From positions 1 to 25,411 of the forward strand of contig JAVCCG010000074.1 in NCBI GenBank assembly GCA_030765605.1: DNA of 25,411 nt, in the 5' to 3' direction. The DNA comes from Candidatus Alcyoniella australis (lineage in GTDB: Bacteria; Lernaellota; Lernaellaia; JAVCCG01; Alcyoniellaceae). Shown in pieces: positions 1 to 7,632 of the stretch. A model generated the notes under the pieces. It worked only from the letters and a program-made list of their open reading frames with translations, was not told the DNA's origin and did no database searches. The position numbers and the translations under genes are program-made. The first letter of the stretch is position 1. Each line of letters begins with the position of its first letter.

Positions 1-185
1 GGGAAGTGTGGGCGGGGGGGGCGGGGGCGGGGCTCGCCCCCCCCGCGGCTGTTCTCCCCGCGCGGGAGGCCCCCCCCCCCCCCGCAACGCTTTACCGCAC
101 CGCTCCGCCGGTTGTGAACGGCGGATAAAAATGGTACCAAAATCGCTATGCATGGCGAACGCTAAACACAAGCAAGGGCAAGCGG
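1..185. other. Low-complexity G/C-tract region and tldD leader
   Basis: The first ~85 bases are dominated by G-runs (about 11-35), then C-runs, including 14 consecutive C at 70-83. Several G-tracts of four or more lie close together, so the plus strand could form a G-quadruplex, and the G- and C-runs could pair as a hairpin. From about 110 the sequence becomes ordinary and leads into tldD. I see no convincing promoter hexamers and only a weak purine-rich stretch (AAGGG) before the tldD start. Homopolymers like these at the edge of a sequence may also be an assembly or sequencing artefact. Confidence 0.5.
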
Positions 186-1640
186 ATGGACAACGACACG
201 GACTTCACAGGCCTGATCGCCCGCTGCATCGCGGCCGGGGCCGAGTACGCTGATTTACGCCGAGTCGACTCTGACCGGCAGACGCTGGATGTGCGCAACG
301 GCGCGGTAGACGGCATCTCCGATCGCACGGACGGCGGAGTGGGCCTACGCGTTCTCTACCACGGGGCCTGGGGCTTCGCGGCCACCAGCGGTCTTGACCA
401 GCGATCGCTGGAAGCCTGCGCCGACCGCGCGGTGGCGGTTGCCAAAGCCAGCGCAGGCACCGTGCGTGAGCCGGTGCGTCTGGCCCCGGTCGAGCCGCTG
501 CGCCAAAGCTGGACCTCGCCGCTGCTGATCGACCCGGCCGCGGTCTCGCTGGCCGACAAGCTCGAGCTGCTGTTGCAGGCTACCGAGCTGTTGCGCGGCG
601 ACGACGAGCGGATCGTCTCGACCACCGGCTCCTTGCGCAGCTTTGTTGACCGCAAGCTGTTCGTCTCCAGCGAGGGCTCGCACATCGAGCAGACGATCGT
701 GCACTGCGGCGGCGGCATCGGCGCGGTAGGACGCAACGGCGACGTGGTGCAGTCGCGCCACTACCCGCAGATGCACGGCGGCGACTACGGCTGCGCCGGC
801 TGGGAATTCGTCGAACAGATGGGGCTGGTGCAGGCCGCGCCCAGGGTGCGCGAGGAGCTGCTCGAGCTGCTCGAGGCGCCTGACTGCCCGGTGGGTCCGA
901 CCACTCTGATCATCGGCAACAGTCAGCTGGCGCTGCAAGTCCACGAGTCCTGCGGCCATCCGGCCGAACTCGACCGCGTGCTGGGCACTGAGATCGCCTA
1001 CGCCGGGGGCAGTTTCATCACCTTGGACAAGCTCGGAACACTGCGTTACGGCTCGGACGCGGTGACGATCGTGGCCGACGCCACGGTCCCCGGCGGCCTG
1101 GGCAGCTTCGGCTACGACGACGAGGGAGTGCCGGCTCAGGCCGTGCCGCTGGTCGAGCGCGGGCTGTTCGTCGGCTACCTGAGCAGCCGCGAGACCGCGC
1201 CGGTGATCGGCCGCACCAGCGGCGGAGCGATGCGCGCCGACGGCTGGAACAACATCCCGCTGATCCGCATGACCAACGTCAACCTGCAGCCCGGCGACGC
1301 GGGGAGCCTCGAGGATTTGATCGCCGATACCCAGAGCGGAGTGTACGTCGAGACCAACAAGAGCTGGTCGATCGACGACCTGCGGCTGAACTTCCAGTTC
1401 GGCACGGAGTACGGGCGATTGATCGAGAACGGACGGCTGACGCGGGTTGTTAAAAATCCGGTCTACACCGGAATCACGCCCGAGTTCTGGAACTCCTGCG
1501 ACGCGGTGTGCTCGGAGCAATCCTGGAAGATGTGGGGCGTGCCCAACTGCGGCAAGGGACAGCCCGGACAGGTGGCCCGCGTGGGGCACGGCACGAGCCC
1601 GGCACGCTTTCGCAACGTGACGGTGGGGGCAGGCAAATGA
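186..1640 (+). CDS. tldD: TldD-family metalloprotease subunit
   Basis: Catalytic subunit of the TldD/TldE protease, a cytoplasmic heterodimer known from enteric bacteria to trim microcin precursors and to degrade unfolded peptides. The 484-residue product has the family's usual length. A zinc-binding HExxxH motif is visible as HESCGHPAEL (His253, Glu254, His258). A conserved C-terminal Cys (about residue 455, in NCGKGQPGQ) corresponds to the third metal ligand known in this family. The N-terminal part reads YADLRRVDSDR and DGGVGLRVL, typical of the modulator-of-gyrase fold. The ATG at 186 is the first start giving a normal TldD N-terminus. The stop overlaps the start of the next gene in an ATGA, so the two subunits are probably translationally coupled. 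No short peptide gene that could encode a substrate is seen beside it. Confidence 0.93.
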   Translation: MDNDTDFTGLIARCIAAGAEYADLRRVDSDRQTLDVRNGAVDGISDRTDGGVGLRVLYHGAWGFAATSGLDQRSLEACADRAVAVAKASAGTVREPVRLAPVEPLRQSWTSPLLIDPAAVSLADKLELLLQATELLRGDDERIVSTTGSLRSFVDRKLFVSSEGSHIEQTIVHCGGGIGAVGRNGDVVQSRHYPQMHGGDYGCAGWEFVEQMGLVQAAPRVREELLELLEAPDCPVGPTTLIIGNSQLALQVHESCGHPAELDRVLGTEIAYAGGSFITLDKLGTLRYGSDAVTIVADATVPGGLGSFGYDDEGVPAQAVPLVERGLFVGYLSSRETAPVIGRTSGGAMRADGWNNIPLIRMTNVNLQPGDAGSLEDLIADTQSGVYVETNKSWSIDDLRLNFQFGTEYGRLIENGRLTRVVKNPVYTGITPEFWNSCDAVCSEQSWKMWGVPNCGKGQPGQVARVGHGTSPARFRNVTVGAGK

Positions 1641-2986
1641 TCGGCAAAGATAAATTGGCCGAACTGTTGCGGCCGCTGGTGAACTCGCAACGCGCCGACG
1701 GAATCGAGGCGGTGGTGATCGCCCACGACAGCGGCCTGACGCGCTTCGCCAACAACACGATTCACCAAAACGTCGCCACCGACAACGCCCAGGTCAGCTT
1801 GCGCACGATCCTCGGCGGACGGATCGGCCTGGCGAGCACCAACCGGCTCGACGCCCAAAGCCTGGATCAGTGCCTGGAGCGCTCGTTGCAAATCGCCGAG
1901 CTGATGCCCGCCACTCCGGATTGGCCCGGACTGCCCGCGCCCACGCCCCTGGAGCCGCTGGAGACCTTTGACCAACAGACAGCCGAGCTTGACCCGGCGG
2001 GCCGCGCCCAGATCGTCAAGCGAATCATCGCCGTGGCCCAGGATGCGGGCCAGTCCACGGCCGGCGCGTTCAAGACCGGCGCGACCGAGGTGGCGGTGTT
2101 CAGCTCCGCGGGCATGGAGCGCTACCAGCCGTTGACCGGGGCCGCACTAACCGTGGTCAACCAGCACGAAGACGGCTCGGGCTACGCCTCGGAGGCGGCG
2201 CGGGCCGTGGAGCAGGTCGACTACATGCGTGCGGCGCAGACCGCAATGCGCAAGGCCGAAACCAGCCGCGGGCCCGGCGCGCTCGATCCCGGGACCTACG
2301 ACGTGCTGCTCGAGCCCGAGGCTGTGGCCGGGGCGATCGAGTGGCTGAACTTCATCGGCTTCGGCAGCCGCAGCTTCGAGCAGCAGACCGGCTTCCTCGC
2401 CGGTCGGCGCGACAACAAGATCGCCGGGGATCAAATCACGATCGTCGACGATGGCCGCCACCCCGGCGCGCTGCCCATGCCCTTTGACTTCGAGGGCGTG
2501 CCGCGCCGCCGCGTTCCGCTGATCCAGGGCGGCCTGGCCAAGGGGCCGGTGCATTGCACGCTCTCGGGCGCGCGCGCGGGGACCGTCTCCACGGGCCACG
2601 CCCTGCCGCCCGAGGAAAGCTCCGAGGGCGCGCTGCCGCTGAACCTGGTGGTCGAACCCGGGCCCGAGAACCCGCAACAGATGCTCGAGGGGCTCGAACG
2701 CGGAATCCTGATCACGCGCTTCCACTACATCAACGGCTTCCTCGACACCCGCAAGGCCGTGCTCACCGGCCTGACGCGCGACGGCACGTTCTGGGTCGAG
2801 AACGGCAAAATCATACGACCGCTCAAGCAACTGCGCTTCACCCAGAACTTCATCGAGGCGTTTAGCAACGTCGCGGCCCTGGGCAACGAGCGCCGCACGG
2901 TCACAAGCTGGTGGGGCGAATTAGGGGCGATCTACGCCCCGGCGATGCTGATCCGCGGCTTTAAAATCACCGGCATCACCGGCTGA
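1637..2986 (+). CDS. pmbA: TldE/PmbA-family protease subunit
   Basis: Non-catalytic partner of TldD; the pair forms the active protease. The 449-residue product starts at the ATG at 1637, which overlaps the tldD stop. The reading frame stays open further upstream, but that part lies inside tldD and encodes an arginine-rich unrelated stretch. Family features include the N-terminal VVIAHDSGLTRFANN region, DVLLEPEAVAGAIEWL in the middle and the hallmark C-terminus LIRGFKITGITG. There is no HExxxH motif, as expected for TldE rather than TldD. The gene ends 74 bases before the next one, so the two genes may form a self-contained operon. Confidence 0.92.
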   Translation: MIGKDKLAELLRPLVNSQRADGIEAVVIAHDSGLTRFANNTIHQNVATDNAQVSLRTILGGRIGLASTNRLDAQSLDQCLERSLQIAELMPATPDWPGLPAPTPLEPLETFDQQTAELDPAGRAQIVKRIIAVAQDAGQSTAGAFKTGATEVAVFSSAGMERYQPLTGAALTVVNQHEDGSGYASEAARAVEQVDYMRAAQTAMRKAETSRGPGALDPGTYDVLLEPEAVAGAIEWLNFIGFGSRSFEQQTGFLAGRRDNKIAGDQITIVDDGRHPGALPMPFDFEGVPRRRVPLIQGGLAKGPVHCTLSGARAGTVSTGHALPPEESSEGALPLNLVVEPGPENPQQMLEGLERGILITRFHYINGFLDTRKAVLTGLTRDGTFWVENGKIIRPLKQLRFTQNFIEAFSNVAALGNERRTVTSWWGELGAIYAPAMLIRGFKITGITG

Positions 2987-3060
2987 GGCCGCGGCCCTGG
3001 CGCGCGACGCGCGTTGGGATTAAAATCGTCGCGTCTGAAAAACCATCAGTAGCGGGGTGC
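2987..3060. other. Intergenic inverted repeats after pmbA
   Basis: Two G/C-rich palindromes follow the pmbA stop: GGCCGCGGCC at 2987-2996 and CGCGCGACGCGCG at 3001-3013. The second could form a short hairpin but is followed by TTGGGATT rather than a U-run, so it is a poor intrinsic terminator. TAAAAT at 3021-3026 resembles a -10 box, but no good -35 box precedes it. The gap may separate the tldDE unit from the lipoprotein operon. Confidence 0.25.
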
Positions 3061-4266
3061 ATGATGCGCCGTCTTCCCTTTCTGACGTCGGCCGTGTTGC
3101 TGGCAACGGTGGCTCTGCTGGCGGCGGGCTGCGGCTACGACGTGCCGGATTACAGCTACAGCCCGCGCGACATCGGCCAGGCCGACACCATCGTCTACGG
3201 CCCCCACGACCTGCTGTACGTGCTCAATCCCTACCACGACGCTGTCATGCGCTGGGACGTTGAGAAGGACCAGGTCAAGCTGTTCGATGTCTGCCAGCGC
3301 CCCAGCGACATGGCGCTCTCGCCCGACGCGCGAATGCTCGCCGTGGTCTGCACCCACGAGAACAAGTTCACCCGCATCGACCTGTCCACGGGCGACGCGC
3401 GGACCATCGACACCAACCCCCTACCCTGGGCGGTGGAGATCGACCCACAGGGACGGCGCGCGGTAGTCGCCGAGTACGCCGGCGACTCGCTGCTGCTGAT
3501 CGAGCTGGAGACCATGACACGGAGGCGGGTGTTCATCCCCGGCGGTCCGGTGGAGGCGGCGATCACGCCCGACGGCGCGTCCGCGGTGGTCGCGGCCTAC
3601 TGGGACAACGCGGTGAGCATCGTCGACCTCGAGACGCGCGAGGTTACGCGGCTGGCCGACGAGCCCTACCAGTTCTCAAGGCCCCAGGACGTGCTGATCG
3701 GCCTGCCTGGCACGCCTAGCGAAAACCTGGCCTTCGTGGCCAACGCCGACCACATCGACGACGAGGGCCGACTGGCCTCGCGGATCGTGGCAATCGACGT
3801 GCGCGACGGCGCGTACGTCGGCGAGGTGCGGGTCGGTCCCGGGCCCAAGGCCCTGGCGTTGAGCGACGATGGCTCGCTGCTGATTACGGTCAACACCGAG
3901 GTCGTCGAGGGCTACCCGGCGCGCACCGCGAGCTTGGTGGCGATCGACGAGGCGGGCGCAATGAGCGAGGTGCAGCGCTTCGTGGTGCGCCGCGACGCGC
4001 TGGCGGCCGTGGCGCTGCCCGGCGGTCAAAACGCGGCGGTGGCCAACTTCGGCGATGACTCGCTAAGCCTGCTGGATTTGGACGAACTGCGCAGTTACGC
4101 CACCGAGGTCTCGGTCAGGCCGTTCGGCGTGGCCTGCGACCCGCGCGGCCGCTACGTCTACGTTGCCCACGACCATCCGCTGGGATCGCTGTCGATCGTC
4201 AGGGTCTCGGACCGCAAGGTGAAGATCATCGACTCGCTGATCCACCGCGACTACCTGGAGGACTGA
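3061..4266 (+). CDS. YncE-like beta-propeller lipoprotein
   Basis: Predicted exported lipoprotein of 401 residues. The N-terminus has basic residues, a hydrophobic core and a lipobox LAAGC with Cys24 as the lipidation site. The mature part is a series of repeats of the YVTN/YncE kind, alternating a strand such as RRAVVAEYAGDSLLLIEL or ASAVVAAYWDNAVSIVDLE with a turn, which suggests a six- or seven-bladed propeller. Examples are SPDARMLAVVCTHENKF, TPDGASAVVAAYWDN and DPRGRYVYVAHDHPLGSLS. No catalytic motif is visible; such propellers usually bind partners or ligands at the envelope. GGGG lies just before the start. ATG at 3061 or 3064 could be used. The stop is 2 bases from the next start, so it is co-translated with the barrel protein and may work with it. 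Confidence 0.8.
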   Translation: MMRRLPFLTSAVLLATVALLAAGCGYDVPDYSYSPRDIGQADTIVYGPHDLLYVLNPYHDAVMRWDVEKDQVKLFDVCQRPSDMALSPDARMLAVVCTHENKFTRIDLSTGDARTIDTNPLPWAVEIDPQGRRAVVAEYAGDSLLLIELETMTRRRVFIPGGPVEAAITPDGASAVVAAYWDNAVSIVDLETREVTRLADEPYQFSRPQDVLIGLPGTPSENLAFVANADHIDDEGRLASRIVAIDVRDGAYVGEVRVGPGPKALALSDDGSLLITVNTEVVEGYPARTASLVAIDEAGAMSEVQRFVVRRDALAAVALPGGQNAAVANFGDDSLSLLDLDELRSYATEVSVRPFGVACDPRGRYVYVAHDHPLGSLSIVRVSDRKVKIIDSLIHRDYLED

Positions 4267-4268
4267 GC

Positions 4269-5033
4269 ATGCACCGTAAAACTCTGCTGCTCGCCGCGAT
4301 GGTCGCACTGCTGATTTCTGCCGGACCGGCCGCCGCCTACCAGTGGTCGATCCAGCTCAACGGCCCGCAGGTCAACATCTTCGGCCCCACCGGCGGCGAG
4401 CTCTCCGAGCTGCTCGCCGATACACCGATGGTCGGCTGCTCAATGGGCCTGGACATCGATCTGTATAAGGGGCTGGCCGTGGGCTTCGACTTCGCCGGAC
4501 TTTACGGCTACCGCCGCTATACCCACGACGAGCAGAACCTGGACGAACGTCCCTTTGCCTCGGCCGAGATCGGCCTGACCCAGATCTTGATCGGCGTGCG
4601 CTACGGTTACGCGGTGCGACGCTTCTGGACGCCGTGGGCCGCAGTCGATCTGGTGCCGGGAGTCTGGACCCTGAGCTTCTACGACGAGTTCAGCGAAGTG
4701 CAAAACGAGGGCAGTTCCCTGGGCGGCCGAGCCACACTGGGCAGCGACTTCTTCCCGTTCTACTGGACCTCGCGCAGCCACACCCAGGGCATCGGCTTCA
4801 CCCTCTCGCTGTACTACGACTACGCGCCGATCGACAAGCTGGGCGTGATCGACGATGGCAGCGGCATCGGCGTGGCGTTGGGATTCACCTATCGCTTCCC
4901 CGCGGTCGGCCGCAAAGGCGATACGGCCGTATGGACCGAGAGCCCGCCCTATCAGGCGCCGCCCGAGCAGCCCAATCAGCCCGATGAGTTGGTCGAGCCC
5001 CAGCCGCAACCCGAGGATGACGAGCAGGATTAG
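4269..5033 (+). CDS. Predicted outer-membrane beta-barrel protein
   Basis: A 254-residue exported protein of unknown function. A signal peptide is clear (basic MHRK, hydrophobic core, AAA-YQ cleavage region near residue 24). The mature part alternates aromatic-rich amphipathic strands such as GVRYGYAVRRFW, GIGFTLSLYYDY and GVALGFTYRF with short turns. This matches a small barrel of about eight strands like the OmpA/OmpW-type folds, but I do not recognise the family. After the last strand, which ends in an aromatic as is typical, comes a tail of about 40 residues rich in Pro, Gln, Glu and Asp, an unusual addition. GGAGG about 8 bases upstream supports the ATG at 4269. The 2-base gap from the lipoprotein gene suggests they are made together. 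Confidence 0.7.
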   Translation: MHRKTLLLAAMVALLISAGPAAAYQWSIQLNGPQVNIFGPTGGELSELLADTPMVGCSMGLDIDLYKGLAVGFDFAGLYGYRRYTHDEQNLDERPFASAEIGLTQILIGVRYGYAVRRFWTPWAAVDLVPGVWTLSFYDEFSEVQNEGSSLGGRATLGSDFFPFYWTSRSHTQGIGFTLSLYYDYAPIDKLGVIDDGSGIGVALGFTYRFPAVGRKGDTAVWTESPPYQAPPEQPNQPDELVEPQPQPEDDEQD

Positions 5034-5080
5034 CCCGTAGAACAGCAACGAAGAGATCCGCATGGACCAAGGGGGCTGCG

Positions 5081-6520
5081 ATGAAAAAATTCTTCCGCTT
5101 CAAGCAACTGGGCACCAACTATCGCAACGAGCTGGTCGGCGGGCTGACGACGTTCGTCACCATGGCGTACATCATCGTCGTCAATCCGGCGATCCTCTCC
5201 GCGGCCGGAATCCCGATCGAGCCCTCGACCATCGCCACGATCCTGGTGGCGGGCATCGGCACGATCCTGATGGGGCTGGTGGCCAACCGCCCGATCGGCG
5301 TGGCGCCGTACATGGGCGAGAACGCGTTCATCGCCTACGGCCTGATCAGCATGGGCATCGGCTGGCAGCTGCGCTTAGGCGCGGTGTTCGTCAGCGGCCT
5401 GATCTTTCTGGTGATCACCCTGCTCAAAATCCGCGGCTGGCTGGCCAACTCGATCAGCCCGAGCATGAAGTATTCGTTCGCCGTGGGCATCGGCCTGTTC
5501 CTGAGCTTCATCGGCCTGAACGAAACCGGACTGGTCAAGTCCTGGGTGGTGGGCAAGCCGCCGATCGCGCTCTTCCCAGAGTTCCTTGGCACCCCCTGCG
5601 ACTGCATTACGCCGATCCCCGCGGCCGGAGTCTCGGTGCCGGTGGAGATCGGACACCTGGCCTCGCCGGCGGTTCTGCTCTCGATCGCCAGCATCCTGCT
5701 GATCACGATCCTGATGGTGCTCAAGGTGCGCGGCGCGATCTTGCTCGGCGTGGTGGCCACCGGCGCGGCGGGCATCGCCCTGGGGTTGGGCAAAGCGCCG
5801 GAGGGAATCGTGGCCCTGCCCCAGTTCACAGGCGAGAACGGTCTGTTCGCCATCGCCGGCCAACTGCGGCTCTCCGAGACGATCACCAACGCCGACGGCA
5901 CGACGCGCACGATCAGCCTGTTCTCGATGACCATGCTGCCGGTGCTGCTCACGTTGTTCCTGATGGACTTCCTGGACTCGATCGGCACGCTGATGGGCGT
6001 GGGCGCGGCCGGCGAGATGCTCGACGAGAATGGCGACTTCCCCCAAGTCGAGCGGCCGCTGCTGGTCGACAGCAGCACATCGGTGATCTCGGCGCTGCTG
6101 GGCACCTCGACCTCGGGCGCCTACATCGAGTCGGCCACGGGCATCAAGGACGGCGCGCGCTCGGGACTGGCCGCGATCGTCACCGGCGTGCTGTTCCTGC
6201 TCAGCCTGTTTTTCATACCGCTGATCACGCCGCTGGCCGGCATGCAGTTCGCCTACGGCCCGGCGCTGGTGGTGGTCGGAATATTGATGATCAAGTCGAT
6301 CACCCGCATCAATTTCGAAGATATGACCGAGCTGGTGCCGGCGTTCGTCACGATCGTGATGATGGTCTTTACCTACAACATCGCCAACGGTCTCACCGCG
6401 GGCTTGGCGATCTACCCGATCATCAAAATTTGCACCGGCCGTTGGCGCGATCTCAACGCTGGGATGATCGTGCTCGGGGCGATGTGCCTGATGTACTTCT
6501 TATTCGGGATGGTGCACTAG
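5081..6520 (+). CDS. NCS2-family nucleobase permease (AzgA-like)
   Basis: Inner-membrane symporter for purines or related bases. The 479-residue length and about 12-14 hydrophobic segments fit the AzgA-like branch of the NCS2 family. Motifs include TTFVTMAYIIVVNPAIL near residue 30, APYMGENAFIAYG near residue 80 (AzgA proteins usually have APGMGLNAFFAY), DSIGTLMGVG, and the TM10 motif STSGAYIESATGI. The changed GMGLN segment (here YMGEN) is at the substrate region, so the substrate may differ from adenine/guanine/hypoxanthine. The start ATG at 5081 has GGGGG about 6 bases upstream. It follows the barrel gene after 47 bases with no visible terminator and may be the last gene of that operon. 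The next gene converges only 24 bases away. Confidence 0.9.
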   Translation: MKKFFRFKQLGTNYRNELVGGLTTFVTMAYIIVVNPAILSAAGIPIEPSTIATILVAGIGTILMGLVANRPIGVAPYMGENAFIAYGLISMGIGWQLRLGAVFVSGLIFLVITLLKIRGWLANSISPSMKYSFAVGIGLFLSFIGLNETGLVKSWVVGKPPIALFPEFLGTPCDCITPIPAAGVSVPVEIGHLASPAVLLSIASILLITILMVLKVRGAILLGVVATGAAGIALGLGKAPEGIVALPQFTGENGLFAIAGQLRLSETITNADGTTRTISLFSMTMLPVLLTLFLMDFLDSIGTLMGVGAAGEMLDENGDFPQVERPLLVDSSTSVISALLGTSTSGAYIESATGIKDGARSGLAAIVTGVLFLLSLFFIPLITPLAGMQFAYGPALVVVGILMIKSITRINFEDMTELVPAFVTIVMMVFTYNIANGLTAGLAIYPIIKICTGRWRDLNAGMIVLGAMCLMYFLFGMVH

Positions 6521-6544
6521 CCCGGAAAATTGATGGGGCGCGGA

Positions 6545-7600
6545 TCAGCTCAGCGCGTCGCGCACGATGGGATAGATCGCCTGGGAGGTGACCAGCCCGG
6601 CGTGGCCGCGCGGCACCAGCACGTTGCGCGCTCCGGGCAGCACGGCCGAGTCCACGGGCACCAGCAGATCGTCTTTGGCTGCAATGCAGGTCACGCGCGT
6701 GGCGCTGGGAAGCGGTGCCTCGCGCAGCCGCCGCAGAAACTGGCTGCCGGGCATCAGCTGCGTTAGCGAGGGGATCAACGGACTGGCCAGCATCCCGGTG
6801 TAAGCCCAGCCGCTGCCGCCGAACGGCGCGCCGACCGCGACGAAGCGCCGCACCCTTCGATCCCCGCCGTCGAATTTGATGTAGTGCAGTCCGATCAGCC
6901 CGCCCATGCTGTGACCGATCACGTCGATGCTCTGGATCCCCTCGCGTTTGCAGACTTCCTCGACCTTCTGCGCGACCTCGCGGGAGGTCAGCGACACCTC
7001 GCGAATATTGACCAGCCCCAGGCGGAACGAGAACACCGAAAAGGCGTCGCGCTTGAGCCGCTCCTCGAGCAGGCCCAGGGCGCCGCGCGTGCCAAACAGA
7101 CCGTAGAGCAGCAGCACCGGCTCACGATAGCCCGGCAGGCGATGCTCCAACTCGCGTACTACGCCGTTGCCCCCCAGCTCGCCCAGGGCATAGCGCGCGG
7201 CGTCGGTCACCAGCTTCGAGGCTGTGGAGACGCTGCGTGTGACAAGCCCGATCTTGCCCGGCCGCACCTTTTGCACGCTCTCGAATTTCACTGTCATGTA
7301 GCGGGGAGAAGCCTGGCGCGGCGCGCCCCAGCACATGGTGGACGAGGGGTCGCCGCACTCGGGGTCCCAGGGCTCTGAATCGAGCACCACCCGGCCCTGC
7401 CCCTCCACGGGCAACGGATCGTCGAGCACGGTGAACGAGAACGAGACCCCGGTCCCCTCCGGCCACGGCTCGTCTACCGCCAGACGGATTGCGTCGCGCC
7501 GCAAATCCAACCAGCTCGCGTGGAGCTGCGTGTCGTCGCACTCCAGCTCGGCGCTGGCCCTGGTACGCACGAACACGCTGGGAAAGTAGTCGGGGTGCAT
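6545..7600 (-). CDS. PilZ-like domain fused to alpha/beta hydrolase
   Basis: A 351-residue two-domain protein without a signal peptide. Residues about 1-110 look like a PilZ-type beta barrel (pattern of GTGVSFSFTVLDD, GQGRVV, MTVKFESV). The residues that bind cyclic-di-GMP in PilZ (RxxxR and D/NxSxxG) are not clear; the matching stretch reads DLRRDAIRL. Residues about 160-350 are an alpha/beta hydrolase of the lipase/acyltransferase kind: oxyanion region LLYGLFGT, nucleophile elbow GHSMGG with Ser231, acid Asp310 or Asp311 in AAKDDLLVP, and His333 in PRGHAGLV. The substrate is unknown; a lipid or ester is likely. No clear Shine-Dalgarno precedes the ATG. It lies 32 bases downstream of the dehydrogenase gene, so it may share its transcript. 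Confidence 0.75.
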   Translation of the reverse strand: MHPDYFPSVFVRTRASAELECDDTQLHASWLDLRRDAIRLAVDEPWPEGTGVSFSFTVLDDPLPVEGQGRVVLDSEPWDPECGDPSSTMCWGAPRQASPRYMTVKFESVQKVRPGKIGLVTRSVSTASKLVTDAARYALGELGGNGVVRELEHRLPGYREPVLLLYGLFGTRGALGLLEERLKRDAFSVFSFRLGLVNIREVSLTSREVAQKVEEVCKREGIQSIDVIGHSMGGLIGLHYIKFDGGDRRVRRFVAVGAPFGGSGWAYTGMLASPLIPSLTQLMPGSQFLRRLREAPLPSATRVTCIAAKDDLLVPVDSAVLPGARNVLVPRGHAGLVTSQAIYPIVRDALS

Positions 7601-7632
7601 TTATCGGATTATGGTTCGTCCGGCGTTCGATC

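Noticed and set aside
2987-3013. GC palindromes after pmbA as a terminator
   Set aside because: They can form hairpins but no U-rich tract follows, so only an inverted-repeat note is kept.
5062-6591. Alternative 509-codon frame overlapping the NCS2 permease
   Set aside because: The product is highly charged and Arg-rich with no membrane segments, while the overlapping frame encodes a clear permease.
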